Notes under the pieces: generated by a model
The model's database searches: none
Told to the model about the DNA's origin: nothing
What the model saw: only the letters and a program-made list of their open reading frames with translations
In this document: piece by piece, positions 1 to 9,754 of the stretch
Layout: each line of letters begins with the position of its first letter
How positions within the stretch are numbered: the first letter of the stretch is position 1
Source: Heterodera schachtii
Taxonomy: Eukaryota; Nematoda; Chromadorea; Rhabditida; Heteroderidae
DNA: 64,000 nt
NCBI GenBank assembly: GCA_023374025.1
Contig: SIJG01000151.1
Coordinates: forward strand, 85,870 to 149,869
Direction: 5' to 3'
Position numbers and translations under genes: made by a program

Positions 1-540
1 TTTTTAAATAATACTTTTTTTTTGTTTCTTGGTACATAAAACTTCCGCAAGGCCGTAGCCAGACCCTTGGCTTCAGGGGGGGGGGGGGGGCTGATTTTTA
101 GGGAATGTATTTTCCGTTTTTTAGTCGGGGTTTTAGGGGTGTGTTTTTCGTTTTTTGAAATCCCGAATTAGGGGGTGTATTTTACAAAACTTTTCGCCAA
201 AAAATTAAAATTTTTGTCATTTAGGCCTCCATTTTTCAAAAATATGGTAAAATGGGGTCCGGCGGTGCCGATAGGCACCGCCGAGAAATTTTTTGAGAGT
301 TTTAATGCGATTTTGTTAAGAAAATTGCTTAGAATTTCAAAAAATTTACTGAAAAACAGTGGAACGGATTTATATGTGCTAAAAAATGCCAAATATGTAC
401 ATATATACATATGTGCCAAAAAAAACTCTAAAATATATGAAAAAACGCAAAAAGGCCAAAATGTATGCCAAAAATTAAAAAATGCTTTAAAAATAAATTA
501 AATTTTGAAAAATCTAAGTTTTTTTTAAAATATTGAGTAA
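1..540. repeat. Composite dispersed repeat
   Basis: No gene is seen here. The stretch holds a 15-G run (76-90), a GC-rich hairpin (259-284) and a tract built on repeated 'atatgt' words (370-480). The part from about 40 to 290 reappears inverted at about 24,640-24,890, and the part from about 360 to 500 reappears nearly unchanged at 28,010-28,170, so this is a mosaic of two dispersed repeats. The open frames across it are low-complexity and cross both repeats, so they were not taken as genes. Confidence 0.7.
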
Positions 541-599
541 AAATATTTTTTAGAAAACATTCTCATCTCTTATTTTCTTGTGTTCACATCTTTTTTTAG

Positions 600-1279
600 G
601 CATCAAATTTTCTCGTACCACAGCCGATGGGACCGATGAAACAAATCAATTTTTGGGATTACGAGGCCCGTTCCCATGATTATCCCTACTACGGTTTATG
701 TGACCTCGAAATCATTGATTCTAAACATCGGACGATCCGTTATACTACAAGAAAGTATAACCCCGGTATGCTAATTTACCATCATACATGGAAAAGGGGG
801 GGGGGGTCAACCGAAATTTTTGCGAATGGGTCCCAGCCATGTAATTTGACGACTTTTTTGCTTTTCAAAACCTCATTTTTTAAATTTTAATGCTATTTGT
901 AAGCAGATTTTGTCTAAAAATTACCAAATTTTGAGGTTTTGGCTAATTTTTTAAGGAAAAATAGGATTTTTGGGGGACCTGCGGTGCCGATGGGCGCCGC
1001 CGGGGAAAAATTTTCAGAATTTTTAATGAATTTTGTTAAGAAAATAGCCAAATTTTCAGAAATTTCCCTCTTTTCCCTTCGCCGGCGACCTCCCCCCACC
1101 TCTTTTACACCCCCACCCTTTTTCCATGTATGTTTACCATAGCATTATCATTATCTGATTAATGAAACATATCCCTGACAAAAAGATTGGCGAACTGTCT
1201 TTGCGAAACATTCCATTCAAGACTGTGCAAATTCGAACGGCCTTTTCTACTTCGAAATTGCTATCGAACATTTGCTCGG
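600..1279 (+). pseudogene. SPRY-domain gene fragment (two exons)
   Basis: Two exons of a SPRY-domain gene. The first (600-765) follows a T-rich acceptor and encodes an NFWDYEAR...CDLEIIDSKHRTIRYTT stretch, the counterpart of the family's NCWD...LEISG block. The second (1,186-1,279) encodes DWRTVFAKHSI...LFYFEIAIE, the family's second block. The exon junction is phase 1 on both sides, exactly as in the intact SPRY genes at 35.4 and 58.6 kb, and the second exon ends at a GTAAG donor. No exon carrying the ATRxxFTKNG block follows: a long-inverted-repeat element begins about 100 bp downstream. The 5' end is not recognisable either. Between the exons lie an 11-G run and a GC hairpin repeat. SPRY modules mediate protein binding; in cyst nematodes the family includes secreted effectors. 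Classed as a truncated pseudogene, though an exon beyond the element cannot be excluded. Confidence 0.65.
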
Positions 1280-1383
1280 GTAAGAAAATTTATTTATTTT
1301 TAAATATATAAATTTTAAAATAATTAATTATGCATTTTTATTAATAAAATCAAAAATAGAATAATCATTTATTTTTCCGCAGT

Positions 1384-2425
1384 GGGACATTTGCGGACGG
1401 ACATTTGCGGACGGACATTTGCGGACGGACACTTGCGGACGGACACTTGCGGACGGACACTTGCGGACGGACATTTGCGGACGGACACTTGCGGACGGAC
1501 ACTTGCGGACGGACATTTGCGGACGGACACTTGCGGACGGACATTTGCGGACAATTTCAGGAAAAAATAAAAAAAATTCGTAAAAAAATTTTAAAAAATT
1601 ACTGAAAATATGGAATGGAGACTTAAAACTTAATAAAACTTTGTTTTTGGGCTTTTAATCCTAACATTTTATTTTTACATTTCAAAAAATTAATTTCACT
1701 ACTTTTATTTAAATGATTAAAGTAAAATTGGTCCCCGACATCTGGGAAGTGTGTTTTCCACCGAGATTTTTTAAATTTCTCTAGCCATACAGACAAATCT
1801 TGTAGGGGAATTTGCTTACCCTCCCGCTGAATTTTCTTTTCCTTATTTCTTCGGGATTGAGAAGAACCAAAGCAAGACACATAAGTCTTCTCTACTTTAC
1901 ATCAGCAGGGAAAAAAGCATTTGAAGCCCAAAAAATTTTCAGTAAAGAAAATCGGAAATCCAATGCCCAAAAATGTCGGGAATCGGATTTTAGTAAAGCT
2001 GGTGTTCAGCATTTATATAATCGGCTGTTCATTTTGAAATAGCAAAGCAAATTTTGTTCGCGATTAAGCATGTCTCAGAATTTTTTCTAAAGATAAAAAT
2101 AGCACTCTCACCGAATTTGAGTGTAACAGGCGACATTCACACTTCCCCGAGGTTGGGGACAATTTTAACTTTAATAAATTAAATACAAGAAGTGAAATAA
2201 TTTCTCAGAAATTTAAAATAAGATGCTAGGCCTAGAAGTCCAAAAACAAAGTTCTATTTAGTTTTCAGTCTTCATTCCATATTTTCATAAATTTTTTAAA
2301 AATTTTTACGAAGTTTTTTTATTTTTTCCCGAAATTGTCCGCAAATGTCCGTCCGCAAGTGTCCGTCCGCAAGTGTCCGTCCGCAAATGTCCGTCCGCAA
2401 ATGTCCGTCCGCAAATGTCCGTAAG
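1384..2425. mobile_element. Long inverted-repeat element with 14-bp phrase termini
   Basis: The left end is about 12 tandem copies of a 14-bp phrase (acatttgcggacgg and acttgcggacgg variants, 1,384-1,552). The right end is the reverse complement of the same array (about 2,336-2,425). Inside the arrays the inverted repeat continues imperfectly for roughly 200 more bases on each side (for example 1,610-1,640 against 2,255-2,285, and 1,725-1,740 against 2,145-2,165). No transposase frame is seen. The short ORFs over the arrays exist only because the phrase is open in several frames. I could not define a target-site duplication, so the exact ends are approximate. Confidence 0.7.
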
Positions 2426-2968
2426 GCACTAAAATAGGCACCAAAAAATTGAAAAAAGGCATGAAAAGGCACGAAAATCCCGAAAAATGCATGAAAAATT
2501 TTTTCTAAGGTTTTTAAGGAGAAAAAGACGTAAAACTTAATTTTGGTCATTTAAATGATTATTAAATATTTTATAATGTTTTCGAAAAAGGAAAACTTTT
2601 AAACATAAAATTTTTATCAAGAAAAAATTAATTTTTTTGAGAAAATTTTTCAATTCTTAGGGGGCGTATTTTTACGGAAAAAAACGCCAAAAAGGCATTT
2701 AAGGCAAGAAAATCCCGAAAAAGGCAAAAAAAAAAAGGCATAATAAAAGTCAACGTAGAAGTCTCAAACCAAGTGTAAAATGTGTTATTTATGCTTAATA
2801 TATCGAAACTAGTGCAGTGCGCACAAAAAAAGGCATATGCCTCAAAATGCGGTCTCTAATCATTACTTTTTTTAATTATTTATTTTTGAGCAAAATGTTG
2901 ACCTAAAAGAAAGGATCTAAGTGAACTGTTTAATAGTCTATGAGAAAAGAATAAATTTTTGTTAAAAC

Positions 2969-3235
2969 TAGGGTTGCGACCCCGACGTCGGGGTTGGAAA
3001 AGTCGGGGTTCGGGGTGAAAATTCCCCGACTAAATTTGTCGGGGTTGGCTGGAGAAATTTTAAAAATGTCGGGGGCAGACACCTTTGTCGGGGGCAAAAA
3101 TTTCATAAAAAGTCGGAAAAAGATAAAGTTCCAGAACAAAAAAGCCTTAAAAACTCAATTAAAGACTCTTCCATCTCATTTCAAGTACAATTGACGACTT
3201 TTGTAAAACCCCGAAAATGTCGGGGCGCAACCCTA
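2969..3235. mobile_element. Non-autonomous hAT-type element, TSD GTTAAAAC
   Basis: A 267-bp element with 10-bp perfect terminal inverted repeats (TAGGGTTGCG / CGCAACCCTA), flanked by the 8-bp duplication GTTAAAAC at 2,961-2,968 and 3,236-3,243. The interior repeats a short GTCGGGG-type phrase on both strands. Block B keeps the uninterrupted site (about 38,574-38,583), so both ends and the duplication are confirmed by an empty allele. TAGGG-type ends with an 8-bp duplication are typical of the hAT superfamily. Confidence 0.92.
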
Positions 3236-3459
3236 GTTAAAACTATGAAAATGTTTTGTTTTTCAGCATTTAAAAACAAAAAAATATGTAAATGTTTAAT
3301 TGACATTTACATATTTCCTTATTAATGGTAAATTAAAATAAAATTAACATTTTTATAATCCTAAATTAAAAAGATAAAACAATAATTAGCGTTATAAAAC
3401 AAAAACAACAAAGAGCAAAAACCAATAATTAATTAATTAATTTGAAATTATCGCCTTCT

Positions 3460-3660
3460 TCCATTTGGGCTCAATCGATCAGGGCTGCCAAAAATATGCA
3501 TGAAAAGTGGCCAAAATATACGCATAAATATGCAAATAAAATCGTGAAGTATGCTCCAAATATACAAAAAAATCACAAAATATGCACAAAAAAAACGAAA
3601 ATTAGGGGTGCAAATTAAATTAAAAAATTTATTTCTCATAAACTTGTTGCTGGACATCGT
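3460..3660. repeat. Repeat with 'atatgc' phrase (left part of a larger element)
   Basis: A CAGGGCTGCC start at about 3,480 is followed by tandem-like words around 'aaatatgca'. The related stretch in block B (38,976-39,527) is longer and ends in an inverted copy of the start, so this copy looks internally deleted or the block B copy expanded. No coding potential; the reverse-strand ORF here is a shadow of the phrase. Confidence 0.5.
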
Positions 3661-3926
3661 TTTTTACTGTTCACAGAATGCTTTCACAAAAAATGACAGA
3701 TTTTGTTATTTTAAACAGATTTAAGGGCCATTTGGGGCTAGCGTTGTCAATTTGATAGGACTTGTATCAGCAAAACTTTGAATTGAGTTGCAAAATCAAC
3801 ATTTTTTATTAAACGAATAATAGTCTAATTAGCATTAATTAAAAAAGAAATTAAAAATACACAAAAATGAATGAATGAATTAATTAATTAAATGAATTAT
3901 CGTCCTCTTCCTTGTTTCTGTTTTCT

Positions 3927-5910
3927 TCAAAGAGTGGCCAAATTGAATTTGAAATTTGGCCCAAAGTTCGCTTCGATTTCATTGCCAATTCTCATCAAAG
4001 AAACGAATGGGAACAATTCATCAAAAACAGAATTTGGTGAATTGTCGACCCAATAGAAAGGACCTGAGAAAGGATAATATTTGGACTAGTGAATTGGGCT
4101 AAAGTTGCGAAAATTGTTTTAAAATTTATTATTATTTTATATTGTTATTTTAACAAACCCTGACGCCGTCCATTTTTGGTGAAGAAAAACTGCCGAGTGG
4201 CCAAATTAAGGCCACATCCGACTATATCATTTTGCTTGAAGGAATATTCATTTTTAGCTTTTTGATAATGAAATTCGCCGTTAATGCAAAAAGCGCCTCC
4301 GCTTAAATAGGCATAAGTGCCAAAGTTGGGTATTATTCCTTCCAATATTTTCTGCTGTTTGGCGGCGAATCCGAAAAAGGCTGACACAAAGAAGAACTAA
4401 AATAAATTTAAAAAGATAGCAAAATAAATAACATATTATTATTTTTTATATTATATTGAATTTATCTGATAATATTTAGGATAATAAATGCTGTTACTTT
4501 GGCATTTTTTGACCGAAATTTCAAAGTAAAAAAAGCCAGACAAATCCTTATCAAATAAAATTGGATTGGTAGCAAAGACAGAGCGACATAAAACTTCATT
4601 TAAAAATAAAATAATATTTATGTATTAAACTTTAAAAAAAATACTTCTTTTCCCTTATGAATGACCGTCAAATTTTTGACATCAGTGATTTCGAGTGCGT
4701 CCTGCTGACAAGAAGCGTTGGCATCCCAACAATTTTTTCGGAAGTTTAAAAGCGCCTTCAAATGAAAATTGACCATAATTAATTAATCATTTTAAATTTA
4801 AATTGTAATAAAATTATTTTAATAAAATAATTTTTATAGTTCTTTTAATTATTCATTCACCATTTCCATCTGCTTTTCTTTATTGTCCTTTTCCGATGCA
4901 TTGTTTTTTCTCTTCTGTTCATTTTGCAAATGTTCGATTTGGTCGATAGAAACTAAAAAATTAGTTAATTAAATATTTAAATTTCATTTAGGCAAAAAAA
5001 TATTTGACAGAAACTATGATAATAACAGTTACTGTAGGTACAGTAATCGTTGCTCTCTCATTTTCTCTTACCATTTTGCTTTTGATTTTCCATTCCCATT
5101 TTGTCAACCTTCGCTTGCAATGTCAAAATTCGTTCCATGGTTTTTTCTCGATCTCTTCTTGGAATAATTTTGCTGTAATTAAAATTATTTTTACACGGTT
5201 TCCTTCCCATGTTAAAAAGTTCGATTTCAAAGAAGAAAAGCGGAAAAACAGTTGCTAATAAAAGTGCATTTTCAAAATTTGGAAAATGCCCTAAAAATGG
5301 GTTAATTTATTTAAATGTTTTTGGGCATAATGAATTTATTCGAGCATTTTAATATTCTCGCTGAATTTCAGCGTAAAAGAGAGTTAAATTGATTTTAAAT
5401 ATTTTGTTGGTGACTCACCTCCTCGTCTAACTTTTCTAATTATTTTCCCATAAATATTTGATTCTTTTCACTTTGAAACGTATTCTTTAAAAAATTTAAA
5501 ATTACGTTTTTCTGCAGCTGCTCCAACTTGTCCATGTACTGCTTCTCGTTCTCGTCCATTTTCGCCTGCATTTTCTCATTTTCTTTTTTCATTTTTCCAT
5601 TCACCGCTTTGATTTTCGCCAGCAGTGCATTCGTTTCCTGCTGCTTCAACTTTTCTTGGAGTCTCTTCTAAAATTAAATTAATAATTAAAACATTTAATT
5701 ATTTATAATAATTAGAAATTTCCATTTAATTCTCATAAAATTACTCTTTCTGTAATAACACTCACATTTTTAAGCTCCATTTTTGATAAATTTCAAATTT
5801 TTGTGTTTTTTGTAATTTTCCACCTTCAATTGTGGCCGATCAGTGAATTTTTCACCGTTTGTTTTAAGGACAGCTCCTTCCTTCACAAAATTGAATTCAT
5901 CATAATTCAT
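3927..5910 (-). pseudogene. SPRY-domain gene, block A copy, frameshifted
   Basis: Multi-exon SPRY gene on the minus strand. Recognisable exons are 5,824-5,910 (start, MNYDEFNF...), 5,506-5,667 (charged coiled coil, about 54 residues), 5,072-5,172 (coil), 4,861-4,952 (coil), 4,645-4,755 (NCWDANASC...LEITDVKNLTVIHKG), 4,498-4,593 (RSVFATNPILF...FYFEISV), 4,159-4,380 (FGFAAKQQK...[18 protein letters not shown]) and 3,927-4,063 (FYWVDNSPNS...EANFGPNFKFNLATL, stop). All exons have GT..AG borders. The exon ending at 4,645 is one nucleotide shorter than its block B counterpart at the donor edge, which throws the next SPRY exon out of frame. The coil exon 5,072-5,172 also does not join in phase with the exon upstream. 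If functional it would be a cytosolic protein with an N-terminal coil and a C-terminal SPRY domain; no signal peptide is visible. Most likely a recent pseudogene. Confidence 0.72.
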
Positions 5911-5913
5911 TTC

Positions 5914-7549
5914 TGAAAATATAAGCATTTTTATTTATTTTATTTTTAATTAGATTTTATTTAATTAAGTACCGTTTCCCAAAAATTTTAAATTTTCTAC
6001 CGTTTACTCTTTTCGAATTACCGAAATCATATGAAAAAACGCCATTATTTGTTGAATCGCTTGAAACTGACATTTAATTTTTTATAACTTTCAAATTGTG
6101 TTTGATGACGGGATGGATAAGTTAATTTTTGAATATTCTTTTTATTTAAAATAATTTTAAAGCAAATAAAATGAAAATATATTAATAAAAAAGAAGTGAA
6201 AAATAGTTTAAACAAATTGAAGAAGTAATAAATGAACATCTGCTGACTTCTTTTGCTTTTGTTCACATTTTTATAGGGGTCAATTAACATAATTACGGGC
6301 AAAATGATGACTCAAAAAAATGAAAAATATAATATTTGACTGATTTTCCATGCATTTTTTTGTCATTAAGTGCGCCACAAAAATGCTGATTTTGAAAATT
6401 TTCATTGGAGCCCTGTGTTTAACGTTAAATCTGCTAAAAATATGGGCAAAATTCTCAAAATTCCCCACAGCGGAGCCTATTGGCACAACCGGACCCTAAA
6501 ATCCTTAATTTTCCTTATTTTTATCAAAAACATAAAATTACATTATATATATATAATAATCGTATCCTTGCAGAAAATAAATATTTGAAGAGAAAAAGTA
6601 AATTTTAAAAACAGAAAATAATAGAGAAAATATACGTAATTATTCATTTGATAGAAAAATAAATGTAAGAAACTACAATAATCGTATCCTTTTACAAAGA
6701 AAAAATCCGCTTTCAATAGAAAAAAATAAATAAATAAAGAAAAATAGACAATATTATTTTTTTTGAAAATTAATAACCCTAAGATATTATAAAAGGGATA
6801 TAAATTATATTCTTTTGCATATTTTTTCTGCGCATGTGCAATGAAGAAAGGGGTTCAAAATTTTTTGTAATTTTATGCTATTTTTAACTGATTTTGTCTA
6901 AAAATACCAAATTTTGAGATTTTGGGTAAGTTTTTTAAGAAAATATAGGTTTTTGGGGAGCCGGCGGTGCCGATAGGCGCCGCCGGGGAAAATTTTTAGG
7001 AATTTTTAATGAATTTTGTTAAGAAATTTTTTTCGGTCAAAAACTGAAACCGAAAAACCCGTAAAAAAACCGACCGATCCGATCTCTATTAAAAAGAATG
7101 GTTTAAGTGAACTCTTTAATAAGGGCGTCGGACTTTTCGACAGTAAAGAATAATGGCGCTACTGTAAAAGTGACAGATTTTGAAAATTTTTTCACTTTTT
7201 TTTCATGCAATTTTTTTTAATTTTTTTATTACAATTGGCATTATTAATTACAGAAATTATAATTATAATGTAATAAATCAACAAAAACTTTAATGATTCT
7301 GTCAATTTTATACTCGTGCCATGGATTCTCTCTTCAGGATTTTGGAGAAAAGCCATCTCAAATTTATATCGTCCAATGTTAAATGAGTCATAACAATAAG
7401 CAAAACCAAATTATGCGAAAGTAAAATAATGAATAATATTTAATTTTCCATACAGCTGATGAATCATTCACATTAATGAAAATTTGGTAAAGTCAAAACA
7501 GAAATCTCCGTTATCATTTGAACATCAAATAAATAATAAATTATTATAA
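5914..7549. other. Non-coding stretch with repeats
   Basis: AT-rich, no supportable gene. It contains a GC-rich hairpin repeat (6,961-6,986) with its usual flank, and a short stretch of words of the type tttcggt / aaaccg (7,025-7,080) that is expanded at 43,080-43,215 in block B. The ORFs here are uninterrupted AT-rich sequence without protein-like composition. Confidence 0.6.
6961..6986. repeat. Dispersed GC-rich hairpin (type copy)
   Basis: A 10-bp GC stem (CGGCGGTGCC against GGCGCCGCCG, one T.G wobble) with a four-base loop GATA. Close copies in either orientation occur near 259, 980, 24,645, 26,415, 26,731, 30,996, 43,441, 52,263 and 52,482, with degenerate ones near 11,390, 27,655 and 46,230. 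The usual flank contains 'aattttgttaagaaaa'. It stands out against very AT-rich surroundings. It may be the conserved end or internal hairpin of a mobile element; the class is not recognised. Confidence 0.8.
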
Positions 7550-7551
7550 TA

Positions 7552-8690
7552 CAGTCATGGTCATATGTTTATGGTAGGGTGCTCCCAATTGCTTTTTGCT
7601 TTGATAAAACTTTTCAATGAAATCTTTTATGCTTAATGTTTTGGTGTTTTTTATTGCATTTTCTGTGGGCTTTCCAAAGGCATCATTATCTTCTCTAGAG
7701 AATATTTAGTGACCGAGCAACTTTCGCCTGAGTGTACCACACCCTATTTTTGGGTGGTCATAAGTTTATGGTAGAAATGTTTATTCGATTTAAAATCACT
7801 ATTTTGTGGGTTAAAAATTCTGAAAAAATTTCTGCTAAGCTAATTTTTGATGCTGATCAAAAAAGTCTTTTACAGCAACTTGATCAGATCACTCCTTCAT
7901 AGTGATCGGTACACCACAAAATACAGTGAAAATCGTGAAATTTTCTAAAAAAATTTCTAGGGGGTTGTGAAAATTTTTTTGGAAAATTTTAACCTGCCCA
8001 TTGGAAAGGGGACAAAATTTGCTACAATATGCAAAAGACCGTAAGTCTATAAGACTTACTCCCACTTAGGTGTGGGCACTTCAATTTCAGTGTTGGTCTT
8101 TTTACTGTAAAATGCACTATTTTCTTAAGAAGTACAGTACTTTTTGTAGACATTGAAATTGAAATGCCCATACCTCAGCGGGTGTAAGTCGTAGACTCAA
8201 TTTTCAAAAGGCATTTTTGTAGAGAATTTTGTGCTCTTTCCAAGGGCCTACTCAAAATTTCCAGAAAAATTTTCCCAACCCCCTAGGGATTTTTTTCGAA
8301 AATTTTCCCGATTTCAAGCCATTTTTGGCTTTTCAGGTCACCATGAAGGAGTGATCTGATCAAGTTGGCGTAAAAGACTTTTTGACCAGCATAAAAAGTT
8401 AAGTTAGCATGAATTATTTCAGAATTTTTGGCCCATAAAATATTAATTATTTTTGTCATTTTCAAATATACCATAAACTTATGACCACCCAAAAATAGGG
8501 TGTGGTACACTCAGGCGAAAGTTGCTCGGTCACTAAATATTCTCTAGAGAAGATAATGATGCCTTTGGAAAGCCCACAGAAAATGCAATAAAAAACACCA
8601 AAACATTAAGCATAAAAGATTTCATTGAAAAGTTTTATCAAAGCAAAAAGCAATTGGGAGCACCCTACCATAAACATATGACCATGACTG
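7552..8690. mobile_element. Tc1/mariner-like palindromic element, TSD TA
   Basis: A 1,139-bp palindrome starting CAGTCATGGTCATATG and ending with its reverse complement, flanked by TA on each side (7,550-7,551 and 8,691-8,692). The first and last 200 bases or so are near-perfect inverted repeats, and the pairing continues imperfectly to the centre. Block B has the undisturbed site at about 44,041-44,045. No transposase frame remains. CAGT-type ends with a TA target fit the Tc1/mariner superfamily. The right end lies only 53 bp upstream of the start codon of the cysteine-rich gene at 8,744, so it has replaced most of the upstream region that the block B copy still has. Confidence 0.92.
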
Positions 8691-8743
8691 TAGTTTTATT
8701 ATTTCAAAAAATAAAAATTTCATATTAAAAATTGCTGCTGAAA

Positions 8744-9397
8744 ATGTGCCGTATTTTTCTGCTAATTATTCTGTTTGCCTGCTGCTGTTTTATTTGTAGG
8801 GATATGATAAATAAAAATTATAAAAAATTAGCTGATCTATTTTTTAATTTAGCAAATCAGATCCGATGCCGCTCGGAAATTGTTGGCACCGTTACCGAAG
8901 AAAACAAAGCCGTTGTTCACTTGACGCCTAATCCATCCAATCTTAACCTTGAGTGTCCAGACAATAGTTATACTTATTGTAGTGCTGCCCAATGCTTTAA
9001 AAGTTTGAGTGTATGCATTAAAAAAATTCGTACTCTCGAAGTATACAAAAACACGACCTAATTAACACTTTAACTCATAGAAGAGGGACATTTCACGGTC
9101 TATGCCTGCAGCAAAATGTCCTACTTACAACAAATAAGACGATGTGACAAAGCGCACGAGGATTTGATGGCTGTACAAGAATGCATGGCAAAAACCGGGA
9201 TGGATTATAATGCTTGTAATAATTCACAAGCGAATGAACCGAAATTTGAGGGTTTATACGGAGGATACACATGCGAGAAATGCATTATTGGTGAACAAAA
9301 CAAGGCCAACAGCAACGAAAATTACAAATTGTATAGTCCAACCGCGAAACCATCGACACCGAATACGGCGACCAATGCCAATGAACTGGGTAACTAA
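8744..9397 (+). CDS. Small secreted cysteine-rich protein (block A copy)
   Basis: Three exons (8,744-8,795; 8,853-9,008; 9,081-9,397) give 174 residues. The N-terminus is a hydrophobic signal peptide (CRIFLLIILFACCCF...), and the mature part has many cysteines (for example RCRSE, LECPDNSYTYCSAAQCF, VYACSK, RRCDK, VQECMAK, CNNSQ, YTCEKC). A Ser/Thr/Pro/Asn-rich tail ends at LGN. The introns are supported by comparison with block B: the indels between the two copies fall inside the predicted introns, while both exon sets keep 525 nt and the same frame. I do not recognise the family; a secreted, disulphide-rich protein is inferred from the sequence alone. A palindromic transposon sits 53 bp upstream of the ATG, and a foldback element was inserted at the stop codon. 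Confidence 0.8.
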
Positions 9398-9398
9398 C

Positions 9399-9744
9399 GG
9401 TGGGGGTCGACTGGGCGCCAGCCTGGTTTTTGAGCATAACTCTTTTCATAGTTGTCCGAATTGAATAAATTAAGAGCATTCGATAGCCCTATGTATTCTC
9501 TATTTGCATGTAAAAAATCGAAAAATTTCATTAAGTTTCAGAAAAGTTATGGCCAAAAAAAACTAGACAAACTGGGTTTTCCGAAAATTTTTGGCCATAA
9601 CTTTTATAACTTAATGAAATGTTTCGATTTTTTACATGCTAATAGAGAATACATAGGGCTATCGAATGCTTTTAAATTCATTCAATTTGGACAACTATGA
9701 AAAGAGTTATGCTCCAAAAACCGGGCTGGCGCCCAGTCCTCTCC
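9399..9744. mobile_element. Foldback element, TSD GGTAACTAAC
   Basis: A 346-bp palindrome flanked by the 10-bp duplication GGTAACTAAC (9,389-9,398 and 9,745-9,754). The ends contain ACTGGGCGCCAGCC and its complement. The interior has the shared foldback grammar: box 'cataactctttt', a 'gatagccctatgtattctctat' arm, box 'aaaagttatggcc', then the mirror image. The TAA stop of the upstream cysteine-rich gene lies inside the left duplication. The same insertion exists in block B (44,748-45,113), so it predates the segmental duplication. Confidence 0.9.
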
Positions 9745-9754
9745 GGTAACTAAC

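Noticed and set aside
5004..5258. Hydrophobic ORF on the plus strand (ITVTVGTVIVALSF...)
   Set aside because: It overlaps a minus-strand coil exon and intron of the SPRY gene; the block B and 58.3 kb copies do not keep this frame as a gene.
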